Shown here: piece after piece, positions 1 through 11,909 of the stretch | How the letters are laid out: every line of letters starts with the position of its first letter | Position numbering within the stretch: the first letter of the stretch is position 1 | NCBI RefSeq assembly: GCF_032854445.1 | Contig: NC_088303.1 | Location: forward strand, 9,991,501 to 10,055,500 | Length of the DNA stretch: 64,000 bases | Direction of reading: 5' to 3' | Source: Liolophura sinensis | Taxonomy: Eukaryota; Mollusca; Polyplacophora; Chitonida; Chitonidae | The notes under the pieces: generated by a model | What the model was told of the DNA's origin: nothing | What the model saw: only the letters and a program-made list of their open reading frames with translations | The model's database searches: none | Translations under genes and position numbers: made by a program

Positions 1-3000
1 AGGTCTGCTCGATGAGACAATGCTTCGCCGCTCTCTACAGTTCTATGGGATGGCTGCAGAGTTCCTGCTTCAGGCTGCCGACCCACAGTCACATGGGTAA
101 GTCTTCCACAGGAGAGTTGTGAAGAATTAGTTGGTGTCATGTGGTATAGTGATGTCAATTCATTGAACAATTTGCATTTCACAGTGAATATCCTAGAAGT
201 GGGCCCAAAGTGCTGTGATCCTAATCCACAGTCACATGGGAATTAATGTCATCTACAGTGGTCAGTTAATCCGTTCTGTTAAGTACTCCTGTACTAGTCT
301 ACAAGATTTCACAGTCGATTTGGTGTGCTTTTGGACAAGGGTTGTTATTGGTCTCTTGATGAACTATGAAGTTTCATATGTCCAGTGTTACTGCACTGTT
401 CAATTGCTTACTAGCCCTCATGTACACCTGGGCCCAGTTTCACAAAGCAGCGTACAGCATTTTTTTTTACCGTGCATTTGCCCTACATTGTTTTGTACGT
501 CACTAATACCATCATTGTACATGCACGACATCTTTGTGAAACTGGGCCCCAAAGTTTTTCTCTCGCTTCAGTGGTTATTTGTACTAATTCCCCTGTTTGC
601 TTCAGGGCCTGTCTACCATTGCCTAGTGATATTCCCCAAGCCTTTGCTGCCTATCCTGATTTCTACCTTGAGGACATTGCAGACTTCCTACTATTTACAT
701 TACAGTGAGTGAAGAACAAGTACCTACCTGTTAGTTATTAATGTTGTGCTATGGCCAGTGATGGTAGAATGTTGCTGTTCCATGAGAAGTGACCAAGAAC
801 TTCAACTCTTATTCTGTTTTTGCCAAAGCTTGACAACGTTCCTTATCATCATAATAAATGTGACAATACCACTCAGGTGTCGAGAGTGAAGGTTAGCCAA
901 TTAGCCTGCTTCATAAAAAAATATAAATGTTTGTGTAGAGTACTATGTGAGGTAACAGATGGTTGCTTATTTGCCATCAAGAGACAGAGATGGTGTGAAG
1001 AAAAGGGCCGTTAATCTGCAACTGGCAAGGTATAGTAACCTGTAATTGGTTGAATCTTGTGCTTTTTGTGTATTCCATTTTAGATATGGCCATTGTTACT
1101 CCTAAGCCCTTAGGGCCTTTTAGATTTTTCCTTTCATTAACTTGCCTATTTATCAGCAATTTTTTGTGACTGCTGTAATTGTTCTACATGTATCCCTGGA
1201 ACTATTGAAAGACATAAATGGAGTTTTGCTGAGATAGTCATAAAAATCTGAAGTGTCATTAGACATCTAAATGATTGATCTATCTTTGAGCATGGTGGAA
1301 AAACGTCATGAAAGCAAGTAAATCAGATCTATCTCATCTAGGTCCTTTTCGTCATAACTTGGCTCGGACGTACTTTGTGATTTTCTAAGCTTTCTTCTCA
1401 TGCTGTTGGCGTTATTGTCAGGTTCATGCCTCAGGTTCTGGATGACCCTAGCATGAAGCACATCATGACACTGCTGGTGGTGTTTGTGTGCAGTCCACAA
1501 TACATCAGTAACCCCTACCTGGTGGCCAAGTTGGTGGAGGTCATCTTTGTCTTCAATCCGGCCATCCAACCGCGGGCGGAGAAGCTCAGTCAGATGCTCC
1601 TTACCCACCCGCTAGCTATGCAGAGCTTAGTGCCTGCTCTCATGCAATTTTATACAGGTAAGTTCAGAGATCAGAGATTACACGTTAGGTACACAGTTGT
1701 ACTGCGTGACTATTTCATGAAATTTTCTGTGTACGTATTATGCATAATTTGTGTGACATTCAGGTTGAGGAAAAATTGCATTTAAGGAAAAAAAGAGCAT
1801 GAAATTCATACTTTTAGAAGCATGGATATTGAAAACAGTTTTTAAAAGCTGAAATAGCTTAAGTTTTGTAAAACTGGGTTTCCCTTCTAACGAAAGACCT
1901 TGTACATATTTTGTGATATTTGTGATACTTGAAATTTCTGATGTTTCTGTTGTTGCAATAGTGTAATAGTGCAGAACTTATTTCCTGTTTTGATGTTATT
2001 TGTTCGTAGGTTATGCTGAGATGTCAGGCTAGTCTTCATGAAATAGAAAACCTGGAAATGCATGATAATGTCCATAACATCTTTCAAGTGTCCAGTACAT
2101 CTGGTGCATTGGAAATGTTTTTTATGCTTTGGTGATAATTTCTCACTCATCACATGCACCTTGGGTGATAGTGTTGCATTTTGTTTGTGCAGATATAGAG
2201 ACAACTGGTGCTAGCAGTGAATTTTATGACAAATTCACCATCCGGTATCATATCAGCATTATCTTCAAGACTCTCTGGAGCATGCCTTCCCACCAAGCCA
2301 AAATCATTGAAGAAGCCAGGTAAGGAGCTACATGTACGTGGCTGAGCGCTGTGAGTGACAAGCTCACTTATCATGCTCGGCACAGTTTGAGCACTATGAG
2401 TGGGACAGACATCTTGTCAAGCTCACCTATTAAGCTTGGCACAGTTTGAGCACTGTGAGTGGCACAGACATCTTGTCAAGCTCACCTATTAAGCTTGGCA
2501 CAGTTTGAGCACTGTGAGTGGCACAGACATCTTGTCAAGCTCACCTGTCAAGCTTGGCACAGTTTGAGCACTATGAGTGTCACAGACGTCTTGTCAAGCT
2601 CATCTATCAAGCTTGGCACAGTTTGAGCACTGTGAGTGTCACAGACATCTTGTCAAGCTCACCTGTCAAGCTTGGCACAGTTTGAGCACTGTGAGTGTCA
2701 CAGACGTCTTGTCAAGCTCACCTATCAAGCTTGGCACAGTTTGAGCACTGTGAGTGGCACAGACATCTTGTCAAGCTCACCTATCAAGCTTGGCACAGTT
2801 TGAGCACTATGAGTGACACAGACATCTTGTCAAGCTCACTTATCAAGCTTGGCACAGTTTGAGCACTATGAGTGTCACAGACGTCTTGTCAAGCTCACCT
2901 ATTAAGCTTGGCACAGTTTGAGCACTGTGAGTGGCACAGACATCTTGTCAAGCTCACCTGTCAAGCTTGGCACAGTTTGAGCACTGTGAGTGGCACAGAC

Positions 3001-6000
3001 ATCTTGTCCAGCTCACCTATCAAGCTTGGCACAGTTTGAGCACTATGAGTGACACAGACATCTTGTCAAGCTCACCTATCAAGCTTGGCACAGTTTGAGC
3101 ACTGTGAGTGGCACAGACATCTTGTCAAGCTCACCTATTAAGCTTGGCACAGTTTGAGCACTATGAGTGACACAGACATCTTGTCAAGCTCACCTATCAA
3201 GCTTGGCACAGTTTGAGCACTGTGAGTGGCACAGACATCTTGTCAAGCTCACCTATCAAGCTTGGCACAGTTTGAGCACTATGAGTGTCACAGACGTCTT
3301 GTCAAGCTCACCTATCAAGCTTGGCACAGTTTGAGCACTGTGAGTGGCACAGACATCTTGTCAAGCTCACCTGTCAAGCTTGGCACAGTTTGAGCACTAT
3401 GAGTGACACAGACATCTTGCCAAGCTCACTTATCAAACTTGATACAGTTTTAGTACAATGAGTAACTCAGATATCATCATCATGTCAAATTCATGAAATG
3501 TCAAGCTCAGCACAGTCATTTTCTTTGAGTTCATAATATTACTTACTCTGATGCAGGTGTGCATAGGTTATGCTGAGATGTCAGGCTAGTCTTTTTGAAA
3601 TAGTAAACCTGGAAATACATGATAATGTCCATAACATCTTTCAAGTGTCCAGTACATTTGATGTGTTGGAAATGTAAGCATGAGAGGAAAGGATAATGCT
3701 GTTTCGATGATCCTGAAAATTTAGTTTCAAATTCCCAGATTGATACAGTATAGCATATTCCTGCTGCCCTATTTCTGGCTTCATGTTAGAATGTCAGTAA
3801 ATTTATATGCCATTGTTTCCACCTTCCATTGACCTGAGCATTGCAATAGACTGAAATATTGTTGAATACAGTGTACAGTCATGAGAAAATACATGAAAAC
3901 AATGTAGACAAACTTCACAATGGATTTTGGTCCACAAGTCGAAGATTTAAATGTTCTAAGGTTAAGACTTCTCCATAACATTCTGTGCTAATTTTATTTT
4001 ATGAGTGATACTCATGCTTAAATGTAGCTACAAAGAAATGGCAGTAAATGTCACAGCATGAAGAAAAAAGATCAGGAGCAAGTCAGTGTTATAATTTTGT
4101 GAAAAATGTTAGATACAATTTACGGCTATAAACAGCCGTAAACAGAGGAAAGTAATTTGCATTAAGTCTCTACCTGATGCCATGGTGACCTGTCTTTATT
4201 TCCAGTAATGGGAAACAGTTTGTGAAGTTTGTGAACATGTTGATGAATGACACAACTTTTCTCCTGGATGAGAGTTTGGATTGTCTGAAGAGGATTCATG
4301 AAGCCCAGGAACTGATGGATGGCTCAAACAGCCAGTCCTGGGTGAGCAGCACTCACTTAACTTGTAGTGTTCTTATCAGGGCTGTGTAATGTTACTGGTA
4401 GTAAGACATCAAATCTTAATAATATTACCTGAAGGACAAACTCTTTTTATGAAAACCCTCTGAAACCAGTACACTGTTTAGTGCATGGACTTACCCTGCC
4501 ACAAGAAGACACAGTACACACTCTTCCTCATCATTTGGGTAAAAAGTTGTTAAGTACAACTTCAAACACCAGGAATGCAGACATATTATCTTCTGTCTGC
4601 TGAAAGATGATAAATCAAATCTGAAGTTCATTTTGTGATAACTAGCCAGCTTCACTGAGGGCTACATTTCGCAGTGTTTTAGTAGTAAGGACAGACATTA
4701 GTGAACAGCATCTCACTTTGTGGACTGTAGCACTGCATGTATTTGCTGTGTTTGATGGAAGACAGCTGTTTAATTGTTTTTTTTGGTGGCGTTTTGTGTA
4801 GGATCAGCTGCAGACTCACCAACGACAGCTGGCCATGGATGAGCGACAGTGTCGATCTTACCTCACTCTTGCCACGGAAACTGTCGACATGTTTCACTAC
4901 CTGACTGAGAAAATAAAACAGCCTTTCTTTAGCCCGGTAGGTGTTTGAAATAGTTTATTGATATATTCATGATTCAGTTATTTGCTGTTGAGATTCATTG
5001 TGTAGCATTTGATCAAATTTTGTATTGAGAATTATTGAGCTCCATTGTGTACTTTCAGATCAAATTTATTTTGAGCATTACGTTTCCTGGAGATGAAAGT
5101 GCGTTGATATAATCTTGTCTAATCTTTATTAATCACGTGATTTACGTGGTTTCGTCATATTTTAATGAGCAAGAACATTCTTGAGATTCTCTCTTCATAT
5201 GACTGAAAGATTGTTAAGTACGACGTTAAACCCCAGGCACTCACTCATTCTTAGGATTCAGTTTTTTAGTACTTCATGTTTATGCATACTAAATGCTCTG
5301 TTGACTTGTGCAGACTTATCTGAAATGAAGGATTCACTTCAGATTTTTCTGTTCACAATTCTTCGATTCACATGCATGATCTGGTCGCTGAAATGACTTA
5401 AGTAAACATACATGCATATACTTTGTTGTTGCCTGCCTTCTAGCGTAAATAGTTATCTTTGACTTATTTGTTTGTGTTTTACATGATGTGATATTATCCA
5501 CAGGCCCTAGCTGATCGCCTAGCAGCCATGTTGAACTTCAACCTCCAGCAGCTGTGTGGGCCCAAATGTAAAAATCTCAAAGTGAAAACTCCCGAAAAGT
5601 ACTTCTGGGAGCCGAAAAAAATGCTCAACTCGCTGACAGATATATATCTGCACTTGGACTGTGATGAGTTTGCCAAAGCCATTGCCAATGATGAGGTGAG
5701 ATTCAAAGTACATTTCACATCTTTTGAAAAGCCAAAATAGAAAAACTCAGTTGCAGGAAAACAATCAGAGGCAGGGAAATACTGACCAACCTGAATAAAC
5801 GGCTAGCTTTTACTGGGCACTTAATGCCCAGGTTATTAGACTGTCCAGAGGTTTTCATGATATATGCATGTAGTATGCACAATATAATGCTCTAAGATTT
5901 CTTTGTTATTATAACAGCTCATTTATGTTCATTTACATTATTTAATGGCAATTATTTCCAGCTCTCTCTCAGCCAAAGCATTGTTCAAGTTCGGCTGAAG

Positions 6001-8205
6001 CTTAAAGTCAGGATGTTTGTCAGTGAAAAGCAGAGCCTTACTGTGTATTTCCTTCATGCTTAAGCCTAACTGCTGTACTGTGAGTGAAAAAGATGGTGCA
6101 TTGAGCAGACATGATCTGTTATAATTCAGTACAGTTATCGTATGTGTGAGAGCCTGATGTCTGAGCATGAAGTTAACTACCAGTGCTACAAGCACATGTA
6201 AGTAATGCCTGGTATGGATTTGGTATTGTGTTTCAGCGTTCATATCGTAAGGAACTGTTTGACGATGCCATATCACGCATGGTAAAGGCCTGTATTAAGA
6301 CAGACACGGAGATAGAACAGTTTCGACATCTTCAGGAAAAAGTAGAGAAGCTTGTCCTTGCTCACAGACAGGAGGAAATGGACTTTGGGGAAATTCCTGA
6401 TGAGTTCAAAGGTATGGTGACATACATGGTTTTCTGCCTGGTTACAGGGTTTTTGAAACATTTCTTCAATTACAAGCAATAAAGTTTTATGAGGTTTAGC
6501 ATCTTCTTTGGTCCTTTAATATGGATTTCTGTAGTTAGGTCTGGTGACATTTTCCTGCCAAAAGTAGCCACTAACTGCTGTATATGTATTGAATACATTT
6601 CATGATATATAACTGAAATTTTAACATAGTTGTTTTTGTTCAAATTAAAAAAAAATTTTTTTCCTTTTCCCTTGGCCTGGATGGTTGAAAGGTTTTGCTG
6701 TGGTCAGGTCTGTCCACCATTTCTTAAAAAACTTCCTTAAAAAACACTGATGTTATATGGGCAATTATGCGAACACATTTGTGTCTAAGCATTGAAAAGA
6801 GCGGTTTATGAGCTGAGAAGATTTTGGTACAGACCCTCATGACTATATTGTTGGTATTTTATTTGTCAGATCCACTGATGGACACGCTGATGAGTGACCC
6901 TGTGATTCTGCCCAGCGGGAATGTGATGGAGCGAGCGGTCATCTCGCGCCACCTCCTTAACTCGCAGACTGACCCCTTCAACAGACAACCCCTGACAGAG
7001 GAACAGCTGGTGCCAGGTAATCTTTGTCAGGTTACATATGACATGCCCTAAAGAGGCCTATCATTTCCAAATGAGTCAGATTTGATGCCTGCCAAATGTA
7101 GTACCTGGAGCCTTGTTTCCTGATAAATTATAGGCAGTTCTACCCCTCTGTTAGTTGCGGGCCGTGTGCAGATGTACATATTAACGAGAGATGACCTTTC
7201 AAACAACATTGAGTGTGGCACGCAACACACCAGCTGGTACGTTTACGTCACAGAGTAATATCATTTCATGCTGTTAATGTCTACAGATATACAAATTTAA
7301 GTTTGTTTACTTGTTAGATTTGCTTTTGTGATATATAAATGTGAACTATCAGAATTTCCTTCAGTGATGAAAGTGTCATTTTGCACAGTTTATAGATATC
7401 GCTTTTGTTTATTACATTTTTTATATTTTATACCTATAAACGACTCCATCATGTTGAAAAAGAAACATTTGTTTCAAGACTTTCCCGTCTGAGCTCTGTG
7501 GTATATGGTCGTAATACATGTACAGTAAACTGTTACATTCCACGCCACGCAACAGTAAGACATTACGTCATACATAGGCAGCTTTGACGTATTTAGGTGA
7601 ACTGCCATAGTCTAAGCTTCCCGTTAATTGGTCTAAAATGCATGAACTCTGTGGAGGGAGTAAAACAGAATTGCAGCTTAAAATATACAGTTTTTGCCAT
7701 ATTTTCTTCAATTTTTGGGGTAGAATAGATTTTAACACTTTCGTCTTCGTGTTTGTTGGTTTACCTGATACTGCTGAACCTTGTCTCGTACCTCGTCAAA
7801 TCCCTTGAATGTGCAGGATTTGACTGGGTACGAAACAAGGTTCAGCGGTATGGGATTACACAACAAACACCACTACAGCAGTGTTAAACCCTTAGGTAAA
7901 CGTTCTGCATTCTTGGAATACAGAATAGCTGAACATTTTGGGTGTCAGCATGTATTCTTTAATGCTTACAGTCATATAAAATGAGTTTGACCATAGTTTT
8001 CAACATGCATGAGCGAATTCCCTGAACTTGATTTTTCTGACTGAGGGATGTCTTATTCATATTTTCATTGGTAGCCATGTATTTTAACTCAGTGTTTACC
8101 TTGTAAATCACTTTTCTGTTGTTTGTTACAGCTGTGGACATAAAGAGTCGAATCCAAGCCTGGATCAAGGAAAAGCAGGATCAAGCCAGGCAGAGATCTT
8201 CCTGA
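1..8205 (+). CDS. UBE4B: Ubiquitin conjugation factor E4 B (UBE4B/Ufd2-type), 3' part of gene
   Basis: E4-type ubiquitin ligase that extends ubiquitin chains with an E2. Ten exons are visible: 1-96, 606-704, 1422-1657, 2193-2319, 4206-4341, 4802-4936, 5504-5695, 6237-6411, 6870-7016 and 8132-8205. Read from base 2 they join in frame to 471 codons plus TGA. Most of the product is the Ufd2 core, recognisable from [48 protein letters not shown] and [14 protein letters not shown]; the last two exons give the U-box and the tail IQAWIKEKQ. The U-box wording ([31 protein letters not shown]) fits UBE4B better than UBE4A. The N-terminal part lies before the window. All introns are GT-AG. Intron 4 holds a 59-bp minisatellite; other introns hold SINE tails and a long hairpin. 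No disruption is seen. Confidence 0.95.
2007..2118 (+). repeat. Direct duplicate, copy 1 (UBE4B intron 3)
   Basis: About 110 bp here recur at 3564-3675 with only scattered substitutions (both begin TAGGTTATGCTGAGATGTCA). Copy 1 lies upstream of the exon at 2193-2319 and copy 2 downstream of the minisatellite, so the two copies bracket exon plus array. No coding potential is seen. Confidence 0.85.
2340..3470 (+). repeat. 59-bp minisatellite in UBE4B intron 4
   Basis: About 18-19 tandem units of 59 bp, each carrying CACAGTTTGAGCACT, GTGAGTGGCACAGAC and ATCTTGTCAAGCTCACC. The array starts about 20 nt inside the intron, right after the donor at 2320. Many units contain the donor-like hexamer GTGAGT. 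Units are closely similar in the middle and decay after about 3410. Confidence 0.95.
3564..3675 (+). repeat. Direct duplicate, copy 2 (UBE4B intron 4)
   Basis: Second copy of the segment at 2007-2118, in the same orientation. It starts about 100 bp after the end of the 59-bp array. Confidence 0.85.
4470..4580 (+). mobile_element. SINE type B, 3' fragment
   Basis: Matches the end of the type B SINE at 44310-44665: the segment with GGACTTACC and ACAAGAAGACACA, followed by the tail word TTGTTAAGTACAAC. It lies on the + strand in UBE4B intron 5. The tRNA-like head is missing. Confidence 0.6.
5160..5255 (+). mobile_element. SINE type B, 3' tail
   Basis: Contains CATATGACTGAAAGATTG, TTAAGTACGACGTTAAAC and a CACTCACTCATTC terminus, the tail of the tRNA-derived SINE class seen more completely at 44310-44665. 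It is a 5'-truncated insertion in UBE4B intron 6. Confidence 0.7.
6870..7016 (+). CDS. UBE4B: UBE4B U-box exon
   Basis: This exon encodes nearly the whole U-box, the RING-like fold without zinc that binds the E2. The codon for the first Asp is split with the previous exon. Visible conserved features are [16 protein letters not shown], the [10 protein letters not shown] helix and TDPFNRQPL with its conserved Pro-Phe. The short last exon (8132-8205) adds the C-terminal helix and the stop. The acceptor follows TTTGTCAG and the donor is GTAATC. Confidence 0.93.
7731..7889. repeat. Long imperfect inverted repeat (hairpin) in UBE4B intron 9
   Basis: Arms of about 73 nt at 7731-7803 and 7816-7889 are reverse complements with scattered mismatches. 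The inner 37 nt pair best, around a loop of about 12-15 nt. A transcript from either strand would fold into a long stem. It could be a small foldback or MITE-like element; no transposase or clear target duplication is seen. Confidence 0.75.
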
Positions 8206-9707
8206 GACCTAGCCCACCAGGCCCCAGAACAATTGTTTGGAGAGGAGTTCTGTTCATCAGAAGTGTTCCCATCATCGTCATCGTTTGTCCACTTTTCCCC
8301 AAGGGAATCTATGGCCCATCTGACTCCTTGTGACTCTGAACACTGGGCTTGTGGTTCAAAACTTCACCAGTCTTGTATTCCTTCATTCAGGGGAATTTTG
8401 TGTGGAGTTTTCCTCCAGAGTACTCCAGTTTCAACAGTGCTTTCAATTGCTACTCATTGTTTATGCCATGCCTAATTGAGCTTTCCAGCATGATGGTCAT
8501 GTGACATTCATGCAGAACTAATACTTGGCAGAACACTTGGCCGTACAGTCAGCCCTCGGGTTGAAATGGTTTGCTCTGTGGTGTAATTTATTCTGATACC
8601 TGACGATGTCATTTTGCATTTTTGTGTCAAGGGCTGGTGTGTTATGACAAGAGGGCAGGAGGGGGAATTGAACACACACTCGCCTGCACTCCAGTCCAGA
8701 ATTGGTGTACAGAATAGAAAAGAAAATATACTTGACTTGAGAAAAAGAAAAAAAAAATGAAACAAGAAATTAAAAAACAACTAACCTAAAGTATTCATAT
8801 TGTTTCATTGATTTTGTGGTACATGTGTATTATGTATTACATAATGAGTAACACAGTTCCCCGAAGGCCATAGAAAGCATTTTCGTGTAAATTTGTGTGC
8901 CAGTTTTAACTTTATGTTTGGAAAGATCAGGTCAGTTTTTATGCTCTTGAAGATTTTTTGGGCTTGAATTCCATGGAAGCGATATTAATACTGAACAGTT
9001 GCTTTCATAAATATTCATAAGTGACAAACATGGTGTCCAGAAATTTTTATAGATGCTTGTTGTTTGCTTGTAACAAAACGACAGAATTTTTAGATGTATT
9101 GAGTTAATGTTAGTCATGAAGTGGTTTCAGTTTACCGGTTTAACAAATGTAAGAGCAGCATTACGTAAATTGGAATTATACAGTTGAGTGCAGTAAACAA
9201 GAGGCTTGTTTTGTCAGTCCAAATAGGTCCCTTTCTTGATGATATCTAAAGTCATTGTAATGATTCTGCCACATTGATGTAGTATGGGGGATCTTAGAGA
9301 GAGTTTTAGGGTGCAGCTCTCCGGTTTCAGGACCTATCAATACTGTGACTGCCACAGTATATTGATTATACTTTGTGATGTGCTTCAGCTGTTCATAAAC
9401 CTAATCTCTCTGCCTTATGACAAGAAAACAGCAGGGTGTTTATTAGTCTTACAAGCCAATTTGATATTTGTTCTCTAGATGGTTTCCTTTAATGGAAATA
9501 GAGACGATTATTAGGGCCAATAAATGTGCATTGTGAAGCATACACACGTTAGTGTACCCAAGTAACCAGCCAGTCCAAGGACAATTTACATGTAGGTCCG
9601 TAAACTTTGAAATGTTAAGGGATGAACGAAATTTGGTTCACAATAGCAACGCAAAATGCAAAGTAATCTGAAACATTAAAATCATATGTTTTAATGGTCT
9701 GAAGTTT

Positions 9708-9739
<32 letters not shown>

Positions 9740-11230
9740 TAGGAAAACAAAACATTTTATTATTTCATATTCTGCTTTTAGTTAGAATCTCCAAACGGTG
9801 CATTTACACAATTGTATCCACATCACAATACTGCCAAGGATTGTTTGGAAGAAATGGCAAACTGATGCCAGACAGGTAACCGGTATCTCATTACATTTAG
9901 AGATCAGGTTAAAAAGCATTGTTCGCCAAATTCAAAGAAAAAAAAAGACTTGTTACAATTAACACCTTGTCTGTTGAATTTAGTTTAACGTACAAAACAT
10001 TCTTGTGTAGAAATTAGCGTACATGTGAATATCTCGGTAATAGGTGCATTGGCTGCTTTAACAGTTAGTAACTTGTTACCGCTTGCCTGATAGTTCTGTG
10101 AAGGACAGGAAACGCATATATAGTTGCCTCCGGTCAACTCCTAAATTGTGAGGGGTATTGAAGGACAGTGTTGAAGGACAAGGTTATTTCACCTCGTACC
10201 CGCTTATAGTAGTAATCTATCCCTTAAGTACTAATAGAATTGCATCTTTGGTAGTTTTCATTGTGTTAGCCAAACTAAATAAAACATGTGTCATGATAAC
10301 AGTTTGTCATAACTAAGGGAAACTTTCAAGTACTAATGAATAGATAGATGTCCATTAATGTTGAAAAATTATCCTTTAATGTGGAAATAGTCATACTATA
10401 GATGAAAAAGGGTTGCATTTCGCATGGATCTTTTTTATGGTTCAACACAGAGAGCATCTTTTGAGAAAACGGAACTTTATAATACAAAAAAATAAAAATA
10501 AAAATGACGACAAAGACGGGCTACCTTTTGCAGAGCATTCAGCAGATGTGTTTGAAGGTTTGATATAGAATTTTTTCTTAATATTACGTGAGATTCAAGT
10601 CGTGGCTCTTGTATTATTATTATTATTATTTTTTTTTTTTTTTTTTTTTGTCGCCATCTGGTGTGATTGGTTTGGACGTATATTTTACTGGTGTAACAGA
10701 ACGGATTATGTGTAGAAGTTAAATCTTGTTTTGTCTGCTAATGTGTTTAGGGGGTTAGCATAAATAGTCATGGTGTAATCCAGAGTGTATATGATGAGGA
10801 GGAGGAGGAAGACGAGACCCTCCCCGCTCAGTGCATTAAGTTATAAAATCTATATATAAAAAGTCTATGTATATGTTTGTATGAAATAACAGTACCTTGT
10901 GTAAATATTGACAGTGACTGTTTCAATTAAAAGTCGTTTATTATATGTTTAACACCTCTGTCTCTGTGATTTATGTAATCTAGCCACGGACAATGTTGAG
11001 AACCGACGATGTCTTGCCCATAATGTGGTCAGAAGTGTTTGCACGCCAGTAGCAAGGATATCGACTGTGTATACCTGAAATTTAGAGGAGGCATAGTACT
11101 GAGGCAGGTGCTCGCCTTCACACAGCTGGCACGCGCCTTCACACAACTGGCACCCGAGGTGTGAGTTCGTTTCTACCCTTGGACAGACTGTTTCTAAATT
11201 TTCCAGCTCCCACGGTCATAGGCCTGTTAA
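8206..11230 (+). other. UBE4B 3' UTR and downstream flank
   Basis: No convincing open frame follows the UBE4B stop. The stretch is AT-rich with a (TA)n/(CA)n tract at about 9706-9741 and a TTA/poly-T tract at about 10610-10648. A possible polyadenylation signal ATTAAA lies at 10926, followed by a T-rich stretch, which would imply a 3' UTR of about 2.7 kb. An AATAAA-like site near 9519 is an alternative. The transcript end cannot be fixed from sequence. Confidence 0.4.
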
Positions 11231-11385
11231 GGCCTCGGTGAGAATGAGCGGTACACGGCGGTCGCTGTGAGTTCAGCTCATGCTGGCTTCCTCACCGATA
11301 GTACGTGGAAAGGTCTGCGAGTGGATGATCGTGGGTTTCCCACGGGCTTTGTCCGTAAAACACCAATCAATCAAATTAAAAAATC
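11231..11385 (+). mobile_element. SINE type A, internally deleted
   Basis: Carries the type A words GGCCTCGGTG, GGTCGCTGTGAGTTCA, CTCATGCTGGCTTCCTC and GATCGTGGGTTTCCC, and ends GTAAAACACCAATCAATC. It resembles the full element at 36484-36753 but lacks part of the 3' half. Confidence 0.75.
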
Positions 11386-11782
11386 AACCACTCAACAAAA
11401 AGCGTCAATTTTGCTGAAAACATATACATTGTCATTAAGGCCAAAGATTGACATACGCTAGTGCAAAATGAAGGTGCCGATTTACGGAACGGTAGTGCTT
11501 TATTACTATATTTTTTAACACGGTAGTATTCGCAACGGGTGAACTGAGCTAAATTCTATTTCTGACATTGTTAGTAATTGGGTTTTCTTCACTACTTACT
11601 TTAGAACCACTGAACTAGTAGGTACATGTATATGCGCCAGGGAATACTGAGGCATTTGTGTGCTGAAGGATTTGTCAGAAATTAAACCAATGATAGGGTT
11701 CATAACAAGCTGCGCGGGTTTCTCATGCTGCTACTGAGCTGCATGCACTAGTTTCAAGACATAACATTTATCTCACGGTTTG

Positions 11783-11898
11783 TGGGCCTCCGTGGCGATT
11801 GGTTAGAGTTCGAGCGCAGCACAGTGACCAGCTCCTGTTGGCGGGTTGTGGCCGATTTGCGCCGACCGTAATGCTGGGCGCCGTTGGGTAAGTGCTAT
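11783..11898 (+). mobile_element. SINE type A, head plus tail remnant
   Basis: Begins GGGCCTCCGTGGCGATTG with a tRNA A-box-like GGTTAGAG and ends near the type A word TAATGCTGGGCGCCG. The middle is missing or strongly diverged. The 95-bp array begins just after it. Confidence 0.55.
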
Positions 11899-11909
11899 AT
11901 ACCTGATGA

